A stretch of 64,000 nucleotides of DNA. Source: Allobosea sp039673065 (GTDB taxonomy: Bacteria > Pseudomonadota > Alphaproteobacteria > Rhizobiales > Beijerinckiaceae). The notes under the pieces are model-generated. The model was not told the origin of the DNA. It worked only from the letters and a program-made list of their open reading frames with translations, and did not search any database. Made by a program: the position numbers and the translations under genes. Positions 56,206 through 64,000 of the stretch are shown in pieces. Numbering within the stretch: the first letter of the stretch is position 1; each line of letters begins with the position of its first letter. The stretch lies in assembly GCF_039673065.1 (NCBI RefSeq), contig NZ_JBDJKW010000011.1, forward strand, positions 1 to 64,000, read 5' to 3'.

Positions 56206-57252
56206 ATGGAAGTTGCAGCTGGTCACTACAAGAACCTGATCTTCTCGGGTGCGACAGCCGACCAGCAGGCGCCGGGCAGCCGGTTCAAGCGCGACATGCT
56301 CGACGTCACGCTGGATTGCATCAAGGTGCTCTCGCCCGAGGGCGTGCTGATCAACATGAACCGGGCGGGCTGCCAGGCGCTCGGCGTGCCCGAGGACAGC
56401 GGCTTCGGCATGGAATGGCTGCCGCTGCTGCCGGATAGCGTACGCGCGGCCGGCGACGTGGCGCTGCGCGAGGCGGCGCAGGGACGGGTCTCCCGCTTCA
56501 CCGGTTACAGCCTGATGGATGGCGCGCCGCGCCACTGGGACAACCTCCTGACGCCGCTGATCGACGAGGACGGCCAGGTCCAGTCGATCCTGTGCGTCTC
56601 GCGTGACGTCACCGCCCAGATCGCGCTCGACCGCCAGCTCGCCGCCGCGATCCAGCGCGAGAGGCTGCTGGCGCAGGAGATGCGCCACCGCATCAAGAAC
56701 GTCTTCGCCATCGTCTCCGGCCTGATCACCATGGCGGAGAAGGAGGCGGCCGCCGCCGAGGCGCCCGGAAGCGCGATCCCGCTGCTGCGCGACAAGCTGC
56801 GGGCGCTGTCGCGGGCCTCCGACGCGATCTTCGCCTCCTCCGAGATTGCCGAGGACGAGATGGTCAGCGGCGATTTCGGCGCGCTGATCAAGGCGGTGAT
56901 GGCGCCCTATGAGGGGCGCTACGCCGCCGAGGGCGGTACCCAGGCCATCGGCCAGAAGAACATGACCACGGTGGCGCTGTTCCTGCACGAGCTCGCAACC
57001 AACTCGCTGAAGCACGGTGCGCTCAGCACGGCCGGTGGCCATGTCGCGATTGCCTGGCACGCCAGCGGCGACCGGCTGGCCCTGAGCTGGACCGAGCGCG
57101 GCGGGCCGGCGATCGCCGCCGCGCCGACCTCCGAAGGCTTCGGCAGCGCGATGCTGGAGCGCCTGGCGCGTTCGGTCGGCGGCACGATCGCGCGGGACTG
57201 GCGACCGGCAGGCCTGGTGGCGCGGCTGACCTTCCCCTTCGCGGGCGGATAG
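56206..57252 (+). CDS. PAS-domain sensor histidine kinase, HWE family
   Basis: The product is 348 aa with no membrane helix. Residues ~30-140 are a PAS domain (LDCIKVLSPEGVLINMNRAGCQALG, SILCVSRDVTAQ). The kinase part has phospho-acceptor H161 (EMRHRIKNVFAIVSGL), an N box HELATNSLKHGALS and WTERGGP, which gives the HWE signature. HWE kinases are typical of alphaproteobacteria and often sense light or stress. No response regulator gene is next to it. Confidence 0.9.
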   Translation: MEVAAGHYKNLIFSGATADQQAPGSRFKRDMLDVTLDCIKVLSPEGVLINMNRAGCQALGVPEDSGFGMEWLPLLPDSVRAAGDVALREAAQGRVSRFTGYSLMDGAPRHWDNLLTPLIDEDGQVQSILCVSRDVTAQIALDRQLAAAIQRERLLAQEMRHRIKNVFAIVSGLITMAEKEAAAAEAPGSAIPLLRDKLRALSRASDAIFASSEIAEDEMVSGDFGALIKAVMAPYEGRYAAEGGTQAIGQKNMTTVALFLHELATNSLKHGALSTAGGHVAIAWHASGDRLALSWTERGGPAIAAAPTSEGFGSAMLERLARSVGGTIARDWRPAGLVARLTFPFAGG

Positions 57253-57266
57253 GCCGAAGGCGTCGT

Positions 57267-58925
57267 TCAGGAGCCGCCGGTGCGCGTGCTTCGCTCCGCC
57301 CCGGTCTCCGGCAGGCGGTAGTCGGCGAAGAGCGTCCTGAGCGCGGTCTTCTGGATCTTGCCCGTCGCGGTGTGCGGGATGCTGTCGACCAGCACGACAT
57401 CGTCCGGCAGCCACCATTTCGCAACCTTGCCGGCGAGGAAGGCCAGCATCTGGTCGCGATCGGGCGTGCGGCCGGGCTTGGGCACGACGATCAGCAGCGG
57501 CCGCTCGTCCCATTTCGGGTGGGCGACGCCGATGACCGCCGCTTCCGCCACGTCGGGATGGGCGATGGCGAGGTTCTCCAGCTCGATCGAGGAGATCCAT
57601 TCGCCGCCGGACTTGATCACGTCCTTGGACCGGTCGGTGACCTGCATGTAGCCATGCGGGTCGATGGTGGCGACGTCGCCGGTGTCGAAGAAGCCGTGCT
57701 CGTCGAGGATCGGCGCGTCATGGCGATAATAGGCGCCGGCGACGCAGGGGCCGCGCACCTTGAGGCGCCCGAAGGTCTTGCCGTCCCAGGGCAGCTCGCG
57801 GCCGGCATCGTCGGTCAGGCGGAACTCCACCGTGAACTGCGGATGGCCCTGCTTCACCTTGAGATCGTAGAGCGCCTCGCCAGCGAGATCGGCATAGACC
57901 GGCTTGATCGAGCAGAAGGAGCCGATCGGGCTGGTCTCGGTCATGCCCCAGGCATGGTCGACGGTGATGCCGTATGTGCGCTCGAAGGCTTCCGTCATCG
58001 CGCGCGGGCAGGCCGAACCGCCGATCACCACGCGCTTCAGGCTGGCCGGCCGCGCGCCCGTCGCCTCGAGATGCTGCAGCAGGCCAAGCCAGACGGTCGG
58101 CACGGCGGCGGTCAGCGTCACGCCCTCGCCGTCGAGTAGCTCCAGCAGCGAGGCGCCGTCGAGCTTCATGCCGGGCAGGACGAGCTTGGCGCCGGTCATC
58201 GGGGCCGAATAGGCCAGCGACCAGCTGTTGGCGTGGAAGAGCGGCACGACCGGCATCACAACCGTGCGCGAGGACAGGCCCATGAAGTCGGGCATGGCGC
58301 AGGCCATGGCGTGCAGCACGTTGGAGCGGTGCGAATACAGCACGCCCTTGGGGCCGCCGGTGGTGCCGGAGGTGTAGCAGAGGCCGGCGGCGGTGTTCTC
58401 GTCGAGCTCCGCCCAGGCGAAGTCGGCATCGGTGCCGGCGAGCCAGTCCTCGAAGCAGACGGCGTTGCGCAGGCTGGTCTGCGGCATATGGGCCGCATCG
58501 GTGAGGATGACGAAGCGCTCGACGGTCGGCAGCTTGTCGGCCAGCCCTTCGACCAGCTGGACGAAGGTCAGGTCGAGGAAGAGGATGCGGTCCTCGGCAT
58601 GGCCGATCAACTGGGCGATCTGCTCCGGGAACAGCCGCGGGTTCACGGTATGGGTGATCGCGCCGATGCCGCTGATGCCGTACCACAGCGCGAGATGGCG
58701 CTCGGTGTTCCAGGCCAGCGTCGCGACGCGGTCGCCGAGCACGATCCCGTCCTTGGCGAGGCGCTTGGCGATCTTCAGCGCGGTCTCGCGGATGCCGGCA
58801 TAGCTGGTGCGGCGTATCGCGCCCTCGACGCCGCGCGAGACCACTTCGCGCGCGCCGTGCTGGATCGCGGCGTGGTCGATGATCCGATGGATCAGGAGCG
58901 GCCAGTGCTGCATCAATCCGAGCAT
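57267..58925 (-). CDS. Fatty-acyl-CoA synthetase (AMP-binding, medium/long-chain)
   Basis: The product is 552 aa. AMP-binding motifs YTSGTTGGPKGV, a YGITVDHAWGMTETSP region, DTGDVATIDPHGYM and a C-terminal Lys region TATGKIQKTALR identify the acyl-CoA ligase class. It activates fatty or related acids with ATP and CoA. The ATG at 58925 has GGGAG about 8 nt upstream. The neighbours do not fix its substrate. Confidence 0.88.
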   Translation of the reverse strand: MLGLMQHWPLLIHRIIDHAAIQHGAREVVSRGVEGAIRRTSYAGIRETALKIAKRLAKDGIVLGDRVATLAWNTERHLALWYGISGIGAITHTVNPRLFPEQIAQLIGHAEDRILFLDLTFVQLVEGLADKLPTVERFVILTDAAHMPQTSLRNAVCFEDWLAGTDADFAWAELDENTAAGLCYTSGTTGGPKGVLYSHRSNVLHAMACAMPDFMGLSSRTVVMPVVPLFHANSWSLAYSAPMTGAKLVLPGMKLDGASLLELLDGEGVTLTAAVPTVWLGLLQHLEATGARPASLKRVVIGGSACPRAMTEAFERTYGITVDHAWGMTETSPIGSFCSIKPVYADLAGEALYDLKVKQGHPQFTVEFRLTDDAGRELPWDGKTFGRLKVRGPCVAGAYYRHDAPILDEHGFFDTGDVATIDPHGYMQVTDRSKDVIKSGGEWISSIELENLAIAHPDVAEAAVIGVAHPKWDERPLLIVVPKPGRTPDRDQMLAFLAGKVAKWWLPDDVVLVDSIPHTATGKIQKTALRTLFADYRLPETGAERSTRTGGS

Positions 58926-59093
58926 GCGTTTCTCCCGAGGCTTGGCGTCTGCGATCCGGCCCCTGTGTCGTCGGCTCTTGTCGTTGCCGACAGCATAGCC
59001 AGCCGGCGCCGCAGGGGGGAAGGGGAGCGAAAGCGCTCGCACCGGCCGCCGCGATCGGCTAGTTCATGTCTGAACGATCCCGGAAAGCAGCCC

Positions 59094-59567
59094 TTGCCGA
59101 ACGAGCCGCCCGTTCCCGATCCGGACAATCAGAGCGTCGATCCCGACCGCGTCTGGTTCCGCTTCATGCGCCTGCACCAGCGTCTGCTCGGGCAGATGAC
59201 CACGCGCATCCGCGAACTCGGCCTGTCGATTCCGCAATTCGACCTGCTCTCGACGCTGTCCGAGCGCGAGGGCATCAGCCAGAGCGAGCTGGCGGAACGG
59301 CTCTACGTGACCAAGGGCAACGTTTCCGGCCTGGTCGACCGGCTGGTGCAGGCCGGCCTCGTCGAGCGACGGGCCATCGCCGGCGATCGGCGTTCCTACG
59401 CCATGCATCTGACCCCCGAAGGGCGCCGGCTGGCCGATGCCGGCATGACGGCGCAGCGCGATTTCGTCACCGCGACGCTCGGGCGCCTGCCGCTGCGCGA
59501 TCTCGAGGAGCTGGACCGGCTGGTCGTCGCCTGGCGGGAGATCGCCCGCGGGGTCGATGGCGAGTGA
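59094..59567 (+). CDS. MarR-family transcriptional regulator
   Basis: The product is 157 aa if it begins at the TTG at 59094, which has a GGAAAG about 8 nt upstream; no ATG lies before the conserved first helix. The winged helix (FDLLSTLSEREGISQSELAERLYVTKGNVSGLVDRLVQAGLVERRAIAGDRRSYAMHLTPEG) is clear. It is divergent from the acyl-CoA synthetase gene and overlaps the patatin gene by 11 nt, so it may control either. Confidence 0.83.
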   Translation: MPNEPPVPDPDNQSVDPDRVWFRFMRLHQRLLGQMTTRIRELGLSIPQFDLLSTLSEREGISQSELAERLYVTKGNVSGLVDRLVQAGLVERRAIAGDRRSYAMHLTPEGRRLADAGMTAQRDFVTATLGRLPLRDLEELDRLVVAWREIARGVDGE

Positions 59568-60432
59568 GCCCCAGACCTATGAGGGCCTCGCCTATGCCGG
59601 CGGCGGCAATCGCTGCTACTGGCAGGGCGGCTTCCACGAGACGGTGGCGCCGCGTCTCGGCCTGAAGCCGAAGCGGGTGGTGGGGGCCAGTGCCGGCGCC
59701 TTCGCCATGCTCTACACCGCGCTCGGCCTCGGCCCGGAGGTGCGCGAGCGGGTCCGCGAGGCCTGCATCGGCCGCCGTTCGGATCTCGACTGGGCGGCGT
59801 TCCGGCGCGGGGGCCGGCTCTTTCCTGTCGGCGAGATGTATCGCGAGCTTTTGACGCTGGTGTTCACGCCGGAGCGGCTGGCCGCGCTGCAGGGGCTCGC
59901 CGATTTCCGCATCGCCATCGCCCGGCCGCCGGGGCGCTGGCCGCTGCCGCTGATCGCGGCGCTCGGCATCGGGGCCTACCAGCTCGAGAAAAAGCTCAGC
60001 CGCCCGGTACACCCGACCGCCGGGCGACGGCTGGGCTTCGTGCCGGAGCTGGTCAGCGTCGCCGATTGCGAGACCCCGGAGGCGCTGGTTGCGGCGCTGA
60101 TGGCGAGCGCCGCCGTGCCGCCCTTCATGCCGGCCGGACTGGTCGGCGGTCGCTCGGCGCTCGATGGCGGCCTGGTCGACAGCGCGCCGGCCTGGGCGCT
60201 GAACGATCTGGAGGCGGCGGGCGAGCCGACGCTCGTGCTGCTGACTCGGCCCTTCGCCGAGGTGCCGGCGGTAGCGCATCGCCGCTATGCCCGCCCGTCG
60301 GAAACCATCCCGATCAGCCAGTTCACCATCCGCGACTGGGAGGGCATCCGCTTCGCCTATGCGCTCGGCGTGCGCGATGGCGAAGCGTTCCTGCGTGCGA
60401 TCGAGCGCGGCGGCATGGCTGGCGGCCGGTAG
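59557..60432 (+). CDS. Patatin-like phospholipase
   Basis: The product is 291 aa. The oxyanion motif GGGNRCYWQGG, nucleophile S45 in GASAGA and the catalytic Asp motif DGG (ALDGGLVD) make a complete Ser-Asp dyad. No signal peptide. It would release fatty acids from lipids, which the divergent acyl-CoA synthetase could activate. That functional link is an inference from proximity. Confidence 0.85.
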   Translation: MASEPQTYEGLAYAGGGNRCYWQGGFHETVAPRLGLKPKRVVGASAGAFAMLYTALGLGPEVRERVREACIGRRSDLDWAAFRRGGRLFPVGEMYRELLTLVFTPERLAALQGLADFRIAIARPPGRWPLPLIAALGIGAYQLEKKLSRPVHPTAGRRLGFVPELVSVADCETPEALVAALMASAAVPPFMPAGLVGGRSALDGGLVDSAPAWALNDLEAAGEPTLVLLTRPFAEVPAVAHRRYARPSETIPISQFTIRDWEGIRFAYALGVRDGEAFLRAIERGGMAGGR

Positions 60433-60440
60433 CCTTCGAC

Positions 60441-60454
60441 TTGTTCTGCCTCAA
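60441..60454 (+). promoter_or_regulatory. Candidate FixK/FnrL box upstream of hemN
   Basis: TTGTTCTGCCTCAA fits the relaxed TTG-N8-CAA pattern of FNR/FixK sites. It lies 60 bp ahead of hemN, which in related bacteria is activated at low oxygen by FnrL or FixK2. One half-site differs from consensus, so support is moderate. Confidence 0.4.
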
Positions 60455-60514
60455 AGAAGCGGCTCGCCGTTCGCGCTATCGCTGGTCCCGTACGCGAACG
60501 ATCCGGGACCGGCC

Positions 60515-61864
60515 ATGCGCATCAAGGGCGACCATTACGGCGACGAGCGGCTGCCGCGCTATACCAGCTATCCGACCGCGCCGCATTTCAGCCCGGCGGT
60601 CGATGCCGGCTGCTATGGCGACTGGCTGGCCGCGCTGCCGGCGGGCACGGTCGCCTCGCTCTATCTCCATGTGCCGTTCTGCCGGTCGATGTGCTGGTAT
60701 TGCGGCTGCCACACCACGGTCGCCCTGCGCGACGGGCCGATCGATGCCTATCTCGCCGTGCTGCGGCAGGAAATCGACCTCGTCGCCGCGCGGCTGACCG
60801 CACCGCTCGACGTGCGCCATGTGCATTTCGGCGGCGGTACGCCGACGATTCTGGCGCCGGACGATTTCGTCGCGCTGGTTGCGCTGCTGCGCAAGCGCTT
60901 CGCGCTGAACCCGCAGGCCGAGCTGGCGGTCGAGATCGATCCACGCCGCCTCGGCGAGGCGATGATCGCGGCGCTGGCGGCGGCGGGCGTCAACCGCGCC
61001 AGCCTCGGCGTGCAGAGCTTCGACCCGGCCGTGCAGCAGGCGATCAACCGCATCCAGAGCGTCGAGCAGACCCAAGGCGTGGTCGAGGGGCTGCGGCGCT
61101 ACGGCATCGGCGCGGTGAATTTCGACCTGATCTACGGGTTGCCGCGCCAGACCGTCGCCTCCTGCGTCGAGACGGTGGAGCGCAGCCTCGCCATGGCGCC
61201 GGAACGCTTCTCGATCTTCGGCTACGCCCATGTCCCGGACTTCAAGAAGCATCAGCGCAAGATCGACCCGGCCGAGCTGCCCGGCCTCGCCGAGCGGCGC
61301 GAGCAGGCGGAGGCGATGGCGCAGGCGCTGGTCGCAGCCGGCTATGTCCGGATCGGGCTCGACCATTTCGCCCGCGCCGACGATCCGATGGCCCAGGCGC
61401 TGGGGCAGGGCACGCTGCGCCGCAATTTCCAGGGCTACACCACCGATGCCTGCGAGGCGCTGATCGGCTTCGGCGCCTCGGCGATCGGGCGGCTGCCGCA
61501 GGGCTATGTCCAGAACGAGGTGGTGATCGCCCGCTATGCCGAATGGGTCGGCGGCGGCGAGCTGCCGGCGGCCAAGGGCTACCGGCTCAGCGCCGACGAC
61601 CGGCTGCGGGCCGAGCTGATCGAGCGGCTGATGTGCGATCTTTCGGTGGATGTCGACGCGGTCTGCACCCGCCATGGCGTCGACCGCGCCACGCTGGCGG
61701 CGTCCGACGAGGCGCTGGCCTCGCTGGCGCAGGACGGCATCGTGGTGATCGAGGGCGGGCGCCTGCGCGTGCCCGAGGCCGCGCGGCTCCTGGTGCGCAA
61801 GGTCGCCTCCTGCTTCGACGCCTATCTCGGCCAGTCGGCGCGGCGGTTCAGCAAGGCGGTCTGA
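60515..61864 (+). CDS. hemN: Oxygen-independent coproporphyrinogen III dehydrogenase
   Basis: The product is 449 aa. The radical-SAM motif is CRSMCWYCGC (C56, C60, C63), preceded by YTSYPTAPHF, with later motifs FGGGTPTIL, ASLGVQSFDPAVQQAINRIQ and NFDLIYGLPRQT, all diagnostic of HemN. It decarboxylates coproporphyrinogen III in haem synthesis without oxygen. Likely expressed under low oxygen. Confidence 0.95.
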   Translation: MRIKGDHYGDERLPRYTSYPTAPHFSPAVDAGCYGDWLAALPAGTVASLYLHVPFCRSMCWYCGCHTTVALRDGPIDAYLAVLRQEIDLVAARLTAPLDVRHVHFGGGTPTILAPDDFVALVALLRKRFALNPQAELAVEIDPRRLGEAMIAALAAAGVNRASLGVQSFDPAVQQAINRIQSVEQTQGVVEGLRRYGIGAVNFDLIYGLPRQTVASCVETVERSLAMAPERFSIFGYAHVPDFKKHQRKIDPAELPGLAERREQAEAMAQALVAAGYVRIGLDHFARADDPMAQALGQGTLRRNFQGYTTDACEALIGFGASAIGRLPQGYVQNEVVIARYAEWVGGGELPAAKGYRLSADDRLRAELIERLMCDLSVDVDAVCTRHGVDRATLAASDEALASLAQDGIVVIEGGRLRVPEAARLLVRKVASCFDAYLGQSARRFSKAV

Positions 61865-61870
61865 GGCGCT

Positions 61871-62776
61871 TCAGGCGCCGTCCACCGGCGCCGGCTTGCG
61901 GCGCGCCGGCAGCATGATCGTGCCGGAGGCCGCCATGACGAGCGCCAGGCCGAGCCAGTCGGACGGCGTCGGGCGCTCGCCGAGCAGCAGCACCGAGCCG
62001 AGCACGCCGACCGCCGGCACCATCAGCGTCCCCAGGCTGGCGATCCCGGCCGGCAGGCGCGCTATCACCACGAACCAGAGGAAATAGGCGAGCGCCTGCG
62101 CGCCGAGGATGTGGAAGGCGAGCGCCGCCGCGACGCGGGGCGAGAGCGCCTTCGGCACCGGCAGGCCCTCGAAGGCGAGCATGCCGATCGCGGCGGCGCC
62201 GCCGCCGATCAGGAGCTGCCAGGCGGCGATGGTCAGCGCCGGCGCCGCGACCGGCCAGCGCTTTGTCACGATGGTGCCGAGCGCCCAGCTGACGCTGGCG
62301 ATCAGCGCCAGCACCAGGCCGGGCGAGAGCGCGCCAGCGCGGATCAGCGGCAGGCCGAGGCAGGCGAGCCCTGCGAGCCCGAAACCGAGACCGGCGAGCC
62401 GGCGGCGGTCGAAGCTCTCGCCGAGCACGAGGCGGGCCAGCAGCGTCGCCCAGACCGGCATGGTGAAGGTCAGGATCGCGGCGCGCGAGGTCGGCGCCAT
62501 CAGCTGCGCGAAGGCGAGCAGCACGTTGAAGGCGGCGATGGAGAGCAGGCCTGCGACCACCAGCCGGCCCCAATGTGCGCGCGGCACCGAGAGGCTGACG
62601 CCACGGGCCAGCGCCACCGCGACCAGGACGAGCCCGGCGAAGCTCATGCCGGCGGCCCGCAGCGTCCAGGGCGCGATCTCGGTCAGAGAGATCCGGACGG
62701 CCGGCCAGTTGAAGCCCCAGAGCAGCCCGAGCAGCGGCACGAGCAGCAGGGCCCGGCCCGGCGTCGCGCCGGTCAC
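61871..62776 (-). CDS. EamA-family (DMT superfamily) transporter
   Basis: The product is 301 aa with ten predicted transmembrane helices in two EamA repeats (start LVPLLGLLWGFNWPAVRISL; second repeat ALIASVSWALGTIVTKRW). Such proteins export metabolites or amino acids; the substrate is unknown. The start is GTG 62776, overlapping the M20 peptidase stop (GTGA), so the two genes form an operon. Confidence 0.85.
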   Translation of the reverse strand: MTGATPGRALLLVPLLGLLWGFNWPAVRISLTEIAPWTLRAAGMSFAGLVLVAVALARGVSLSVPRAHWGRLVVAGLLSIAAFNVLLAFAQLMAPTSRAAILTFTMPVWATLLARLVLGESFDRRRLAGLGFGLAGLACLGLPLIRAGALSPGLVLALIASVSWALGTIVTKRWPVAAPALTIAAWQLLIGGGAAAIGMLAFEGLPVPKALSPRVAAALAFHILGAQALAYFLWFVVIARLPAGIASLGTLMVPAVGVLGSVLLLGERPTPSDWLGLALVMAASGTIMLPARRKPAPVDGA

Positions 62777-64000
62777 GGTGCGATCTCTTCCAGCCCGCAC
62801 CATTCGGCGACGAACAGCGCCATGGCGCCGGTGATGCGCTGGAGCGAGGCGAGGTTGACCCGCTCGTCGAAGGCGTGGATGCCCTGCGAGATCGGGCCAT
62901 AGCACAGCGTCGGGATGCGGTCGTAGAGCGCGTAGACGCGCGCATCGAGATAGCAGGGCGACATGAAGCTGCGCAGGGCCTCGCCGGTGGCCTCCGCATG
63001 CGCCCGGCCCAGCACGGCCTCCGCTTCGCTGCCGGGCTCCAGCACATAGCCCTCGGCCCAGAAGCCGTTGAAGGCGACTTCCGGCGGATTGGCGGCGAGG
63101 AACGGGTCGGTGCGCGCGAAATCGGCGACGACGGCCTCGATGCGCCTGGCCATGTCGGCCGGCTTCATCCCCGGATAGAGCGCGATGCGGCAATCGACCC
63201 GGCACCAGCACGGCACGGAGGAGGGCCAGTCGCCGCCCTCGATCCGGCCGACATTCAGGTTGATCGGATGGGCCGCGTCGTCGAAATGGCGGTGCTGCGG
63301 CGCCTCGCGGTTGAGCGCGGCCTCAAGGTCGCGCAGCGCCCCGATCACCCGGTAGGCGGCGTCGATGGCATTGGCCCCGGCGCCCATCTCGCGCAGATGC
63401 GCCGGGGTGCCGCCGACCGAGAGGCGGAACCAGAGCACGCCGGTGTTGGCGCGCACCAACTGCTCCTCCATCGGCTCGGGGATCAGCGCGGCCTCGGCGC
63501 GGTAGCCGCGCAGATGCGCCATCAGCGCGCCGTTGCCGGTGGCTTCCTCCTCGACCACCGACTGGACATAGACCGTGGCGGCCGGCTGCAAGCCGATGCG
63601 CCGCAGCGCATCGAGGCAGAACAGGTTGGCGGCGAGGCCGGCCTTCATGTCGGCGCCGCCGCGCCCGTGCAGCCAGCCGTCGACGACCGCCGGCTCGAAG
63701 GGCGGCCGCGTCCACATGGCGGCGGGGCCGGCCGGGACGACGTCGACATGCGCCTGCAGGATGAGCGAGCGGCCGGTCTCGGTGCGCGGGCGGTGGATGC
63801 CGACGACGATCGGCGCGTCGGAATGCTCGTCGGTCACGGGCGCGCCGCCGGGATGCGCCGCGATCGCCTCGCGATCCATGGCGAAGCGATCCATGGCGTA
63901 GCCGCGGGCCTTCAGGGCGCGGAAGACGTGATCCTGGACCGCATGCTCCTGCCCGCGCGTCGAGGGGAAGCGCACCAGCTCCTGGGTGAAGGCAATCTGG
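62773..64000 (-). CDS. M20-family deacylase/peptidase (ArgE/DapE-like), N-terminus beyond the window
   Basis: About 409 residues are visible, and the frame continues off the right edge (QIAFTQELVRFPSTRGQE). Metal-site motifs LQAHVDVVP, GRGGADMKAG, VVEEEATGNG and a late SQGIHAFDERV are intact. Family members hydrolyse N-acyl amino acids or small peptides using two zinc ions. Coupling to an EamA exporter suggests a shared metabolite. Confidence 0.88.
   Translation of the reverse strand, partial: QIAFTQELVRFPSTRGQEHAVQDHVFRALKARGYAMDRFAMDREAIAAHPGGAPVTDEHSDAPIVVGIHRPRTETGRSLILQAHVDVVPAGPAAMWTRPPFEPAVVDGWLHGRGGADMKAGLAANLFCLDALRRIGLQPAATVYVQSVVEEEATGNGALMAHLRGYRAEAALIPEPMEEQLVRANTGVLWFRLSVGGTPAHLREMGAGANAIDAAYRVIGALRDLEAALNREAPQHRHFDDAAHPINLNVGRIEGGDWPSSVPCWCRVDCRIALYPGMKPADMARRIEAVVADFARTDPFLAANPPEVAFNGFWAEGYVLEPGSEAEAVLGRAHAEATGEALRSFMSPCYLDARVYALYDRIPTLCYGPISQGIHAFDERVNLASLQRITGAMALFVAEWCGLEEIAP

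Noticed and set aside
1..64000. CRISPR array
   Set aside because: No series of regularly spaced identical 23-47-bp repeats was seen; the only tandem repeats are the two right-end transposase sites.

Overview
The window is GC-rich chromosomal DNA from an alphaproteobacterium, most likely a member of the Hyphomicrobiales (Rhizobiales; Bosea-like is a guess). The support is an HWE-family histidine kinase, GapR-like and GcrA-like proteins, a candidate FixK/FnrL box ahead of hemN, and the tRNA sequences. About 39 kb of the 64 kb is one Mu-like transposable prophage.

Left host flank (1-11419). The N-terminal 444 codons of an FtsK-family translocase run off the left edge. A leftward ferric-siderophore cluster follows: AraC regulator, TonB-dependent receptor, Fes/IroE-type esterase, periplasmic binding protein and siderophore-interacting reductase. 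Next is a small catabolic locus with a GntR/FCD regulator and cupin on the minus strand, divergent from a carboxymuconolactone-decarboxylase-like protein and a 3-hydroxyisobutyrate-dehydrogenase-like protein, then a convergent DHDPS-family aldolase/lyase.

Prophage (11420-50415, 38,996 bp). Both ends begin TGTAG when read inward and carry repeated transposase-type sites built on GATC(A/T)TTTGCACC: three on the left, two on the right. The genes form two divergent blocks around a regulatory core at 30.4 kb. The leftward block runs Ner, a Mu-type DNA-binding protein, MuA, MuB, a string of small early genes including Gam, GcrA-like, GemA and Mor/C, then lysis, gp25-gp27, terminase, portal, gpF and gpG. 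The rightward block runs CI/LexA-like repressor, a secreted protein, protease/scaffold, decoration, capsid, an initiator-type tRNA gene, tail sheath and tube, frameshifted tail chaperones, tape measure, baseplate, PAAR tip, fibre, fibre assembly protein and accessory genes including GapR. The Mu head module is therefore split between gpG and gpI, which lie about 20 kb apart and point in opposite directions. Four copies of one 19-bp element (core TGTC-N3-GACA) sit ahead of the lysis, protease/capsid, sheath and baseplate genes. They are probably the late promoters activated by the single Mor/C protein.

Right host flank (50416-64000). tRNA-Gln(TTG) and tRNA-Pro(CGG) are followed by a tiny lipoprotein, an MBL-fold hydrolase, a DUF1499 membrane protein, ilvD with a divergent LysR gene and a palindromic operator between them, an HWE kinase, an acyl-CoA synthetase, MarR plus a patatin-like lipase, hemN, an EamA transporter and an M20 peptidase cut by the right edge.

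The points most worth following up are the split, divergent prophage layout with no matching target duplication, the four-copy late promoter element, the initiator tRNA followed by three hairpins, the GGGAAAC frameshift signal, a frameshift in the portal gene, and the two host cell-cycle-regulator homologues carried by the phage.
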